A DNA stretch of 61,259 nucleotides from an archaeon 13_2_20CM_2_53_6 (lineage in GTDB: Archaea; Thermoproteota; Bathyarchaeia; 40CM-2-53-6). The position numbers were made by a program, and so were the translations under genes. The DNA is taken from assembly GCA_001915065.1 (NCBI GenBank), contig MNDT01000020.1, positions 1 to 61,259 of the forward strand. The letters run 5' to 3'. Of the stretch, positions 24,822 through 33,052 are shown one piece after another. Below the pieces are notes generated by a model. That model had not been told where the DNA came from. It made no database searches and was given only the letters and a program-made list of their open reading frames with translations. Each line of letters starts with the position of its first letter. Position 1 is the first letter of the stretch.

Positions 24822-26978
24822 TTGCTCAATCCTCTAATATCCCATGTTCAAAGCGAAGCCTCCTCAAGCGCACAGCGCCATCATCTCAACAATCTCGCAC
24901 GAAAAGGACGTGGTAGCTCCAAACCAGAGACGAACTCGCAGATCACTCAGAGAGGCATAGCAAGAAGGTCAAGGTACTATCTTTGCGGAACCATCTTCCT
25001 CGTACTTTTTTTCTCGATTGCGAATGCGAGCGGCGGTCATGAAGCTGGGATTAAGGCCACTCTACCAGGGCCTATCCCTACCGTTGTAGGAGACTCTTCT
25101 TTCAGTTACTCTTCGCAGTGGGGCTCGTACGGCGGCCCGATAATGCCCAACGGAGTTACGGTGGACCCCTCGGGCAACGTGTACATCGCCGACGCCAAGA
25201 ACTATGCCATAGTCAAGCTGGCAAGAGACGGATCATTCGTCACCTCATGGGGATCCTACGGCACAGGACCCGGACAGTTCCGCAATCCAGAAGGGGTTGC
25301 TCTTGACGCTTCCGGAAACGTGTACGTTACAGATTCAGTCAACAACAACCTTGAGAAGTTTACGAACGCAGGCATTTTCATTACGTCCTGGAGCACTTGG
25401 AATACGACAAACGTCCTCAGGAACCCTATAGGTCTGAGCGTCAATGCTACCGGCTTCGTGTATGTCGCAGACCAGGGAAACCAGCGGGTGGAGATCTTCA
25501 GAAGCGACGGAACCTACGTAAGTTCGTTTGGTGGTCTAGGCTCGAACCTAGTTGGAAAGTTTCAGAGCCCCTTCGGGGTGGCAGTAGGGCCCACGTACGT
25601 CTACGTGAGTGACGCTTCATTTCAGTCGGGTAATATTACAGAATTCACGAAAACGGGAGGTTTCGTCTGCGCATGGGGGAGCAGCTCCTTGTTTCAGCCC
25701 GCGATGGTAGCCACGGACAACGTGTCCAACGTATACGTCACCGACAATCTTGAGAACGATGTTGTGAAGTTTAGCGCGTGCAACGACACGGCTGTCTGGA
25801 TTTCAGGCTCAACAGGCGGTTTCCCAGGACAGTTCAACAGTCCGGTTGGCGTGGCCGTCGACAGCGGGATGAACGTCTATGTCGGGGACTCAAACAACTT
25901 TAGGATTCAGAAACTATCAGCTGGCACAGGAGGCTACCTCTCGAGTCTCACATACCCAAGACCGGGCATGTTTTCTAATCCCTATGATGACGCATTTGAC
26001 GGCCTAGGCCACGTCTATGTTGCGGATGAGGGCAACAATCGGGTTCAGATGTTTTCACTAGCCGGAGTTTTTGTGCTGGCTTGGGGAACGACTGGAACCG
26101 GAAACGGCCAATTCAACGCTCCAGTCGGAATCGCGCTCGACCATGCTGGGAACGTCTATGTGGCCGACTCATCGAATAATCGAGTAGAGAAATTCTCTCC
26201 AGACGGCACCTTCATCACAACGTGGGGTACGTTCGGGGCCGGCAATGGACAATTCTATAGCCCGTTCGGCGTTGCGATCGACAGCTCAAACAATGTCTAC
26301 GTGACGGATTACTCCAATAACAGAGTCGAAAAGTTCGACAGTTCGGGAATTTTCCTGGCAAAATGGGGATCCTCCGGCGCAGGTAACGACCAGTTCAGCG
26401 GTCCAATAGGGATTGCAGTGGACGGCTCGAACAATGTGTATGTCAGCGACTCGTCCAACAATCGCGTCGAGAAGTTCACGAGTTCTGGTACTTTCCTGAC
26501 AACTTGGGGAAGTTTTGGTTCAGGAAATGGACAGTTGAATTTTCCGGGGCATTTGTCTTTGGATTCAGCTGGAAACGTGTACTTGGCGGATACTTACAAT
26601 AACCGGCTCCAAGAGTTTACCGGCAGCGGCACGTTTCTCACATCCTTTGGAACAGTGGGCTCGGGAAACGGCCAATTAGTCTATCCTGAGGGTCTAGCGA
26701 TTGACAATTCGGGAAATGTCTACGTCTCTGATACAGGCAACCCATCAGGAGTTGGCAATAGCCGGATTGAAGTCTTCGCCCCGGCATCGGGGAGCGTTGG
26801 CGGAGTTACAGTGCCAGTGGACAAATTTGCTTTGCTAGCTGTGTATCTAGGCCCTCTGCTGGCGGCCTTGGGAGCAGTGATCACACTAATCATTCTTGCC
26901 AACAGATACAGATACATGAAACAAGCGACAGCGGTCGGAAATTGTACAACGATTCCGCTGTTCCTAGCTCCGCATTGA
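24822..26978 (+). CDS. NHL-repeat surface protein
   Basis: 718-aa membrane-anchored protein. A basic N-terminal tail (about 50 aa) precedes a hydrophobic signal/anchor YYLCGTIFLVLFFSIANA. About a dozen NHL-type repeats of about 47 aa follow (cores such as PVGVAVDSGMNVYVGDSNNFRIQK and PFGVAIDSSNNVYVTDYSNNRVEKF), predicted to form one or two beta-propellers. A C-terminal membrane segment FALLAVYLGPLLAALGAVITLIILA is followed by a short tail. No catalytic residues are evident. NHL propellers usually bind proteins, sugars or nucleic acids, and here the location suggests cell-surface binding. TTG start at 24822; no later ATG precedes the anchor. Confidence 0.82.
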   Translation: MLNPLISHVQSEASSSAQRHHLNNLARKGRGSSKPETNSQITQRGIARRSRYYLCGTIFLVLFFSIANASGGHEAGIKATLPGPIPTVVGDSSFSYSSQWGSYGGPIMPNGVTVDPSGNVYIADAKNYAIVKLARDGSFVTSWGSYGTGPGQFRNPEGVALDASGNVYVTDSVNNNLEKFTNAGIFITSWSTWNTTNVLRNPIGLSVNATGFVYVADQGNQRVEIFRSDGTYVSSFGGLGSNLVGKFQSPFGVAVGPTYVYVSDASFQSGNITEFTKTGGFVCAWGSSSLFQPAMVATDNVSNVYVTDNLENDVVKFSACNDTAVWISGSTGGFPGQFNSPVGVAVDSGMNVYVGDSNNFRIQKLSAGTGGYLSSLTYPRPGMFSNPYDDAFDGLGHVYVADEGNNRVQMFSLAGVFVLAWGTTGTGNGQFNAPVGIALDHAGNVYVADSSNNRVEKFSPDGTFITTWGTFGAGNGQFYSPFGVAIDSSNNVYVTDYSNNRVEKFDSSGIFLAKWGSSGAGNDQFSGPIGIAVDGSNNVYVSDSSNNRVEKFTSSGTFLTTWGSFGSGNGQLNFPGHLSLDSAGNVYLADTYNNRLQEFTGSGTFLTSFGTVGSGNGQLVYPEGLAIDNSGNVYVSDTGNPSGVGNSRIEVFAPASGSVGGVTVPVDKFALLAVYLGPLLAALGAVITLIILANRYRYMKQATAVGNCTTIPLFLAPH
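25118..26780 (+). repeat. Tandem NHL-repeat coding units (about 141 nt each)
   Basis: Repeated units encode W/F-G-xxGxGxGQFxxPxGIAVDxxxNVYVxDSxNNRVEKF. The units between about 26080 and 26500 are the most alike at DNA level, pointing to recent internal duplication. Confidence 0.7.
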
Positions 26979-27054
26979 ATTAGGCCGCGACCTGGACGGA
27001 TCGAAGGCAGTGTCTACCGTTCTATTTTTGAGGCGTCTTACAAAAAGAGGGTTT

Positions 27055-27071
27055 GGGAGGATTCTCCTCCC
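27055..27071. terminator. Hairpin between convergent genes
   Basis: GGGAGGA-ttc-TCCTCCC, seven perfect pairs with a 3-nt loop, lies between the NHL gene and the sedolisin gene, which end toward each other. It could end or stabilise either transcript. Confidence 0.45.
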
Positions 27072-27087
27072 CCGTCTTCACTTTAGC

Positions 27088-28518
27088 CTATGCTGCTGCT
27101 AGGTCGACGATCAGTTGGTCGACGATAGGTGAGCCGATGCCTGATGCGACATCATAGCCCGTTCCTGCCGAGAAACCAACAGATGAACCGACCAGTTGGT
27201 CGTTGCCCACGGTGATGTCATGGAAGTCGGTCGCATAGCGGGCGCTGTGGTAGATGCCATAGAGGACCGGGTTCAAGTCACCGATTGGACCCTTACCCAG
27301 GCTAGCGCGAGCCTGGTTCGCCAAAGCAATGATGCCAGCCCATTGCGGTGAGCCGGCACTGGTTCCCCCGACGATGAACAGGACTGGGCTTCCGAGGCCT
27401 CCATAAACCACTAGGACGCCGCCGTCGATGGCTGCGTTGTAGTCTACGTCTGGGCCTCTAGCTGATAGGCCTAGGCCGGTCTGGTATGATGGGACGCCGA
27501 AGATTATGCTGGGTGCTCCACCTGTGGCAGCTCCGAAGCTGGGCTCGTTCCAGATTTGTTCGCCGCCATAGCCGTCAGGAACGCAGTTTGGCGGGACGGT
27601 GCGGCCGAGGACGCATGGTCCGTGGTAGCTGGAGAGGCCTGATGTGCATGAGAAGGGTGTAGAGGTTGGGCAGGGAGTGAGGGTTCCGGTTGCATTGTAT
27701 GGAAGTCCCTGAGTGCCGGTTACGGCGGTGTTGTGGAGGTCTGAGGCTGGGAAGTTGGACATTTCAGTACCAAAGCCGAAATCTGCGCCGGTGTCGCCTG
27801 CTGATGCGAAGAACGTGTCGCCCATGGCGACTCCGTTCGCGTAGTTGGTCTGGGCTTGCATTATCTGGCCATTGTTGGCTGTTAGAAAGATCTCAGGTAT
27901 TCCGAAGCTTTGGGAGAAGATGGCGCCTGGAAAGGCGGCGATGGCGGCAGCTTCTGCCTCGTTGATTGCGTTTCCTGAGGAGGTGGCTGCTACGTCTAGG
28001 ACGATGTTGGCTCCTGGGGCCATTGCATGTGCGTATTGTACATCAAGGCTTGTCTCGATTGTCCATGAGAACACTCCGTGCATCGGATTCGTGTTAATGT
28101 TGACATGGGGACATGTGCTGGTGTCGAAGGGTTTGGGAGAGTTTCCGCAGAATATTGTGAAGGATGGCGGGGCCGGGATTCCGAAGAGCGAGTCAAACAG
28201 TGCCAGGTCACTTTCAACGGTGGGGCTTCCGAAAGCGTCGACGATGACGATCGTCTGTCCCGCGCCGTCGATGGTGGCGGTGGACGGGTACTCGTATGCT
28301 TTCTTGATGAATGATGGTGAGTAGCATACGATGCTACCGAGGGAAGCGTTTTTGCAGAGAGGAAGTCCCTGGGGCAGAGTTGTCAGGGGGCCGAGCTGAA
28401 CATAGCTCAGGTTCGGTGCGTAGTTGAAGTTGAGCAGGCTAGTTACGGGGCCTATGCTCATTGGGGTTAGCATTAAGGCGGCAATTGTTAGGGTTGATAT
28501 TGCGAGTATTTTCTTCAT
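27088..28518 (-). CDS. Secreted sedolisin (S53) serine-carboxyl peptidase
   Basis: 476 aa from the proposed start. Signal peptide MKKILAISTLTIAALMLTP. The S53 catalytic signature GGTSAGSPQWAGI holds the nucleophile Ser. SWTIETSLDVQYAHAMAPGA holds the Glu and Asp of the Ser-Glu-Asp triad (ETxLDVxxA is the family motif), and SAGDTGADFG gives the oxyanion-hole Asp. The propeptide of many sedolisins appears to be very short or missing. The ORF track begins at 28575, but a TATA box (minus, about 28546) predicts transcription from about 28519, exactly at ATG 28518, so this is probably a leaderless mRNA. Sedolisins work at acid pH outside the cell, which hints at an acidic habitat. Confidence 0.93.
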   Translation of the reverse strand: MKKILAISTLTIAALMLTPMSIGPVTSLLNFNYAPNLSYVQLGPLTTLPQGLPLCKNASLGSIVCYSPSFIKKAYEYPSTATIDGAGQTIVIVDAFGSPTVESDLALFDSLFGIPAPPSFTIFCGNSPKPFDTSTCPHVNINTNPMHGVFSWTIETSLDVQYAHAMAPGANIVLDVAATSSGNAINEAEAAAIAAFPGAIFSQSFGIPEIFLTANNGQIMQAQTNYANGVAMGDTFFASAGDTGADFGFGTEMSNFPASDLHNTAVTGTQGLPYNATGTLTPCPTSTPFSCTSGLSSYHGPCVLGRTVPPNCVPDGYGGEQIWNEPSFGAATGGAPSIIFGVPSYQTGLGLSARGPDVDYNAAIDGGVLVVYGGLGSPVLFIVGGTSAGSPQWAGIIALANQARASLGKGPIGDLNPVLYGIYHSARYATDFHDITVGNDQLVGSSVGFSAGTGYDVASGIGSPIVDQLIVDLAAA

Positions 28519-28540
28519 GTTCAGGGCTTGGACCCTACTA

Positions 28541-28549
28541 TCAATATAA
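28541..28549 (-). promoter_or_regulatory. TATA box of the sedolisin gene
   Basis: CTTATATTG on the minus strand, centred 27-28 nt before ATG 28518, predicting a leaderless transcript. It sits inside the ORF-track extension, so the longer start (28575) is unlikely. Confidence 0.6.
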
Positions 28550-28794
28550 GTTCTTGGCTTCTTGAAGATAGACATGGATACCTATGAGCTGAAAACCCTA
28601 GCCCCAGCTACTCTAAGGGTTTATTCTGCTAGGGCAAACATTCTCCCTTGAGAAGTCGCAAAACGGTTTCTAGCGTGTTCTAAGCCTGATGTTCTCAAAT
28701 GAACACGGTCTCCACCCCGTTCAAAGCTGTGCTTGATCGGTGATGGGGGCAGACAATGGTTAACTGATATTGGCCAGAGCTCCCCTCAACGACC

Positions 28795-29445
28795 ATGGTC
28801 TTGACGATGAAGAACCATACTATTGTGGTAGGCCGCTTGCAAACAAATTGCTACATCCTTCAATCCGGAGCAGAAGTGATGATCGTCGATCCAGGCGATG
28901 AGCCAGAGCGAATTGTGAGGTTCATCAAAGATATCAACGCCAGAACAACGCGGATTGTTGCCACGCATACTCACTTTGATCACGTGCTAGGCGTTGACGG
29001 GGTCCGGAAAGCAACCAAGACTCTGTTCTTGATCCATCCGGAAGACCTGCCTATACTACAGTCGATGCAGTCGCGCGTGCGCCAGTTCATGGGATTCGAA
29101 GTTCCGCCGCCGCCTAGGGTCGATGGCTACCTCAAGGACGGAGACTCTCTGAAGGTGGGAGATGAGACGGTCCATGTTCTCCACACTCCAGGCCATTCGC
29201 CCGGCAGCATCAGCCTGACCGGCGACGGATACGTCTTGACAGGTGACGCTCTGTTCAACCAGTCAATCGGAAGGACGGATCTTCCAGGAGGAGACCTCGA
29301 CACTCTCATCCGCTCCATCAGGGAGAGGCTGTTCAGGTTGGACGATGACACAGCAGTCTATCCTGGCCATGGACCTGAGACTACAATTGGCGATGAGAAG
29401 CTCGCAAATCCCTTCGTAGGAGAGGCTGCAAGGCCTATCAGATAG
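28795..29445 (+). CDS. Metallo-beta-lactamase-fold hydrolase (glyoxalase II-like)
   Basis: 216-aa hydrolase. The zinc motifs are all present: THTHFDHVLG (HxHxDH), HTPGHSPGSI (third His) and LTGDALF (bridging Asp), with a final YPGHGPETTIGDE. The short form without the C-terminal helical domain of true glyoxalase II fits the YcbL-like subgroup. Substrate probably a thioester, but not certain. ATG 28795 or 28807 are both possible. A TATA-like GATATT at about 28765 would make the transcript nearly leaderless. Confidence 0.88.
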   Translation: MVLTMKNHTIVVGRLQTNCYILQSGAEVMIVDPGDEPERIVRFIKDINARTTRIVATHTHFDHVLGVDGVRKATKTLFLIHPEDLPILQSMQSRVRQFMGFEVPPPPRVDGYLKDGDSLKVGDETVHVLHTPGHSPGSISLTGDGYVLTGDALFNQSIGRTDLPGGDLDTLIRSIRERLFRLDDDTAVYPGHGPETTIGDEKLANPFVGEAARPIR

Positions 29446-29489
29446 GCAATCGTCTTATCCCACTATCGTTTCCCAGAACCGAAACAGCA

Positions 29490-29936
29490 TTGTCCAGCCT
29501 AGACTCGATCCTCAAGAACTCTCTGAGCCAAGCCAGCCCTCACACCAAGGAGGTGTACAGTCAGAATCCCCTAACTGCCAACGAGGTCATCGAACTCGCC
29601 AACAGTCGAGTCCTCACACTCGCAGCCACTGTAAGACCGGATGGCAGACCCCACCTCTCACCCACCGACCTCGTGGTTGTTGACGGAGTCTTCTATCTCG
29701 GAGTGGACATGTCCATGGCCCGTTACCGGAACCTCAGACAGAATCCCGCCGTGACCGTAATGCTGGCCGACGGCTGGAAGCGTCAGGCGATCCTCGAAGG
29801 AAACGCAGACTTTCTTGACATGAAGAGCGAGACAGCCAGGGGAGTCTTGGAGGCTCAGAAGAAGAAGTACGGCTGGGTTACAGACGCGCTGGCAGAATTC
29901 CGACCAGCGAAAGCGTTCACCTGGAAGACAAAATAG
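29490..29936 (+). CDS. Pyridoxamine-phosphate-oxidase-like flavin/F420-binding protein
   Basis: 148-aa split-barrel protein. VLTLAATVRPDGRPHLSPTDLVVVDGVFYLGVD and MARYRNLRQNPAVTVML are typical of the PNPOx-like superfamily, which binds FMN, F420 or heme. The C-terminal RPAKAFTWKTK matches the end of F420-dependent members. The exact cofactor cannot be assigned. TTG start, 44 nt after the MBL hydrolase gene on the same strand, possibly the same transcript. Confidence 0.75.
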   Translation: MSSLDSILKNSLSQASPHTKEVYSQNPLTANEVIELANSRVLTLAATVRPDGRPHLSPTDLVVVDGVFYLGVDMSMARYRNLRQNPAVTVMLADGWKRQAILEGNADFLDMKSETARGVLEAQKKKYGWVTDALAEFRPAKAFTWKTK

Positions 29937-30326
29937 ACACGGGCCACTCTGAGAAGAAAATCGCCCAGAATAAGCCTGGATCAGCAATCTGGGACGGGGG
30001 TCCCAGGCGGCGCCTTTCGCACGCTTGAACGCCGCCACACGGCAACTATAGAAAACAGCCAATCAGCCCGTTCTGCGCGACAAACCGGAGTTCTCGCCCA
30101 GAAACGTTCCAGATAGCGAAAGACCCCTCCTAGAATTTAGAAAACAAAAATTTCCCGCGACACAAGAGTGCCCCTTTGGAAAACTCTCCATCCTGGAAAA
30201 ATCCGTCCCAGAACAAGGCCAGCTCCCGGACCTAGAAGGCCCCACCGCTCGACCCACGCTTCAATTCTGTTCCAACCCGCCTACCGGCGTCAGGCGTTAA
30301 AATAATGCCCAACGTCCCTAGAACTC
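29937..30326. other. Intergenic region with a GC-rich hairpin
   Basis: GGCGGCG (30006-30012) pairs with CGCCGCC (30030-30036), seven base pairs, about 70 nt after the PNPOx-like gene and possibly part of its 3' end. The rest holds no ORF I can support. A GTTAAAATAA stretch just before 30305 is a plausible TATA box for msrB. Confidence 0.4.
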
Positions 30327-30725
30327 ATGGTCATGAACAAGACAGACGAGGAATGGAAGAAAGAGCTAGACCCACAACAGTACAAGATACTGAGGAAGAA
30401 GGCCACAGAACCCGCCTTCACCGGCAAACTACTACACAACAAAGAAAAAGGAGTCTACACATGCGCAGGCTGCGGAACAGAACTCTTCTCCTCAGACTCA
30501 AAATATGACAGCGGCAGCGGATGGCCCAGCTTCTGGACCACGCTGGCCAAGGACAAGATAGTCGAAATACCAGACCGTACCGTGGGAATGGATAGAATCG
30601 AAATCATCTGCAAAAACTGTGGAGGTCATCTCGGCCATCTCTTCGACGACGGACCCCAGCCCACCGGAATGCGCTACTGCGTAAACTCGCTATCCCTCGG
30701 CTTCAAGAAAAAGGACGCTAAATAG
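30327..30725 (+). CDS. msrB: Peptide methionine-(R)-S-oxide reductase
   Basis: 132-aa MsrB that reduces the R-epimer of methionine sulfoxide, repairing oxidised proteins. CAGCGTELF and CKNCGGHLGH supply the four zinc cysteines, and SGSGWPSFW is the substrate-site motif. GMRYCVNSLSLGF holds the catalytic Cys. Complete and of normal length. ATG 30327 (MVMNKTDEEW) or the next ATG two codons on. A matching MsrA is not in the window. Confidence 0.97.
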   Translation: MVMNKTDEEWKKELDPQQYKILRKKATEPAFTGKLLHNKEKGVYTCAGCGTELFSSDSKYDSGSGWPSFWTTLAKDKIVEIPDRTVGMDRIEIICKNCGGHLGHLFDDGPQPTGMRYCVNSLSLGFKKKDAK

Positions 30726-30788
30726 GCAACTGTTCAGATTCCAATAGTCTGTTGTCCATAATCGTCAGGGACCTCTCCAGAAGCTCCT

Positions 30789-31169
30789 CTACTGGCCAGA
30801 GCTTGTTCCAGTCTCGTTCCTCTGGTCCGGCTGGCTCTCTCCAAACACAGCCTCAGACAATCCCGAATAGGTCTCGGTGGAAGTGCCAAGAGAAGTATCG
30901 GGCGACGGCTGCCAAGCCGGCGAGGTTTCTGGAGCGGCCTCTGGCTTGATCTCTTGTTTTGTCTCAGGTCGCGTTTCAGAACCCAACTCCGCAGGCTTCT
31001 GCTTCCTTCCAGCTTTGACGTAGACAATTAGTATTTTGTAGGTCTCGTTACAGCTCTTGCATCGTCCAACCTGGACAGTCCTTTTCAGCTTCAGAGTATG
31101 GTTCTTGCAGACAGGGCAATCGGCAAAACGGCTTCTAGAGACAGCCTCCTCCGTCTTCACAGTCTTCAA
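30789..31169 (-). CDS. Small zinc-ribbon protein with a Ser/Thr/Glu/Pro-rich tail
   Basis: About 126 aa from TTG 31169 (GTG 31160 also possible). ADCPVCKNHTLKLKRTVQVGRCKSCNETYKILIVYV is a four-cysteine zinc ribbon of the type seen in archaeal nucleic-acid-associated proteins. Residues after about 55 are low complexity (PETKQEIKPEAAPETSP and similar), so presumably disordered. The ORF track extends to 31373, overlapping the permease gene by 134 nt and coding no recognisable protein there, so the short form is preferred. It lies 70 nt after the Ni/Co permease, perhaps co-transcribed. Function unknown. Confidence 0.6.
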   Translation of the reverse strand: MKTVKTEEAVSRSRFADCPVCKNHTLKLKRTVQVGRCKSCNETYKILIVYVKAGRKQKPAELGSETRPETKQEIKPEAAPETSPAWQPSPDTSLGTSTETYSGLSEAVFGESQPDQRNETGTSSGQ

Positions 31170-31239
31170 TGCTGCCCGCCCGCATGTATGCGACGCCTGC
31201 GAATAGTCGTTCTGTAACCAGCAGATCGACAGAATCGAC

Positions 31240-32307
31240 CTAGAAGGATATTTTCGGATGGTGGACCTCGTCGTCAAGATGCTTGTACTTCCACACCGCC
31301 ATCGAGGCAAGCCATGATGCCACGAATATGCTAATAATCCCATAGCCGATCGTTTCAAAGTCAAGCCGAGCAAGCCAGCCCCAGAACGGGCCCTGAAGAT
31401 TCAGTTCCCCAGACAGCACCTGCAGAAGCTCAACACCGCCAATAACAAACGCGACGAGGACAGAGATGACCGTAATGGTCAGATTATAGTAGATCTTCCG
31501 GAGCGGCTTCACAAAAGCCCAACCGTACGCTACACACATAGTCACACCGTCAGTCGTATCGACAAGTACCATTCCCAGAGTAAACATCACCGGCAATATC
31601 AGAACCATCCAGACAGGAACTGTCGAGGCAACCCCAAAACTCACAGCGAGAGCAAAGAAAAGAATCTCACTCGCGGTGTCAAACCCCAAGCCGAAGAGCA
31701 CGCCGATCGGGTAGATCTGCCATGGCCGCTGGACTATCCGGAAGAGCCCCTTGAAGTACCGGTTGAGAAATCCGCGATTCTCCAGCAGATCATTCAGCTC
31801 AGACTCGTCAACACGTCCCCGTCTAAGATTCTGGAACATGCGGTAGACCCCTATCACGATCAGAGCGTTCACAGCTCCAATCAAGAACAGGAACAATCCG
31901 GACACGGTGGTTCCGATAACAGTTCCCGAAGTCTGCAGAAACGAACTATCCTGGACAACAATCCGGGTTGCAAGAACAAGCCCCACTGTGAGCCCCACTA
32001 CGATGGTTGAGTGACCGAGCGAAAACCATGTTCCTACGGTAACAGGTCTCTTCCCCTCATGCATCAGCTTCCTAGTAGTATTGTCAATCGCTACGATATG
32101 GTCAGCGTCCACCCCGTGGCGCAGTCCCAGAACGAAAGCAGCTATGCATAACCCGAAGAGTAGCGGCGAGGCCCGGCCGAGGACGATAGAGCCGATGAAA
32201 CCGAGCAGAGTCGCGATCGCCAGACCCGCATACAAGCCAAGAATGCTCGCCTTCTCCTCGCCAGTAAGTCCCAGCCTAGAACTGATTGGAGTGGAATTTT
32301 CAGACAA
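31240..32307 (-). CDS. Nickel/cobalt permease, NiCoT (HoxN/NixA) family
   Basis: 355-aa membrane transporter with about eight membrane segments. GLRHGVDADHIVAIDNTTRK is the NiCoT signature (metal-binding RHxxDADHI in helix 2). TWFSLGHSTIV and LGFDTASEIL are the second and third conserved motifs. It imports Ni2+ and/or Co2+ in a proton-driven way, and selectivity cannot be told. No nickel-enzyme genes are adjacent. ATG start with a TATA box about 45 nt upstream. Confidence 0.95.
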   Translation of the reverse strand: MSENSTPISSRLGLTGEEKASILGLYAGLAIATLLGFIGSIVLGRASPLLFGLCIAAFVLGLRHGVDADHIVAIDNTTRKLMHEGKRPVTVGTWFSLGHSTIVVGLTVGLVLATRIVVQDSSFLQTSGTVIGTTVSGLFLFLIGAVNALIVIGVYRMFQNLRRGRVDESELNDLLENRGFLNRYFKGLFRIVQRPWQIYPIGVLFGLGFDTASEILFFALAVSFGVASTVPVWMVLILPVMFTLGMVLVDTTDGVTMCVAYGWAFVKPLRKIYYNLTITVISVLVAFVIGGVELLQVLSGELNLQGPFWGWLARLDFETIGYGIISIFVASWLASMAVWKYKHLDDEVHHPKISF

Positions 32308-32347
32308 GGCTACAAGAGCCGCTAACCCAGACCGATCACGAGTTGCG

Positions 32348-32356
32348 ATATAAACA
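32348..32356 (-). promoter_or_regulatory. TATA box of the Ni/Co permease gene
   Basis: On the minus strand TGTTTATATCG lies about 45 nt before ATG 32307, giving a predicted leader of about 17 nt. No NikR-like dyad is visible nearby. Confidence 0.5.
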
Positions 32357-32508
32357 GATGCTCAGACTCGAGTATAAGACAGAAGTGGAGATCGGGCACT
32401 ACGAGAAATGATCCCGTCACGCGATTTGCCAATCCCCGGTTTTGACACCCTTAAATAAGGAATTGAGAAAGGAAATCTTGGTCCCTAAACAGAGACGGGT
32501 TTGAAACC

Positions 32509-33048
32509 TTGAGTTCTACAACCAACCCCTACTTTGACAGAGTAAAATCACAGACCGGCATACTCGAAAAGATCGAGCTCCTCGTTCCCGGATTCCACGG
32601 CTACAAGGAGAAAGAGATGAGACGAGAGTCTGACAAGCTCATCCGAAACCAGATCTACCAGAAACTCTCCGATGCCGAAGGCCAGGCCAAAGACATCTAC
32701 CGCGCCCTCGTCAACCAGGGAGCAAACGACACATGGGACGATACCGACCATCTCCTCGCCCGTCTCGACCGAATAATGGAGAGAATCAACCACTCAGAAT
32801 ACGGATACGCAGGATTCTTCGACTCGACCAAGGTCAAAGAACCTGATCTGGACCGGATGATGGGCTACGACATGCAACTCATACAGATGGCCGACAATGT
32901 AACGACATCGATACGGTCGCTCAAAGACGTTCTCGATAACGACCGGCTCCAAGAAGCCAAAGGCAAAGTCAGTGAGGCCATGAAGGTTGTAGACGCCCTT
33001 GAAAACGCGTATAATGGCCGAAAACAGATTATAGTAGGAGTCCAGTAA
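32509..33048 (+). CDS. Uncharacterised helical protein paired with an SPFH/zinc-ribbon protein
   Basis: 179 aa, no signal peptide or membrane segment, no cysteines. Nearly all predicted helix, including LLVPGFHGYKEKEMRRESDKLIRNQIYQKLSDAEGQAKDIYRALV and MDNV-type amphipathic stretches near SLKDVLDNDRLQEAKGKVSEAMKVVDALENAY, so a helical bundle or coiled coil is likely. TTG start at 32509, with CCTTAAATAAGG at about 32450 as TATA region. Four nucleotides separate it from the SPFH gene, so the two are surely co-transcribed and perhaps partners. I do not recognise the family. Confidence 0.8.
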   Translation: MSSTTNPYFDRVKSQTGILEKIELLVPGFHGYKEKEMRRESDKLIRNQIYQKLSDAEGQAKDIYRALVNQGANDTWDDTDHLLARLDRIMERINHSEYGYAGFFDSTKVKEPDLDRMMGYDMQLIQMADNVTTSIRSLKDVLDNDRLQEAKGKVSEAMKVVDALENAYNGRKQIIVGVQ

Positions 33049-33052
33049 GATA

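Noticed and set aside
31170-31373. N-terminal part of the 194-aa ORF overlapping the Ni/Co permease
   Set aside because: It lies antiphase over the permease C-terminus and has no protein-like features; the zinc-ribbon gene is likelier to start near 31169.
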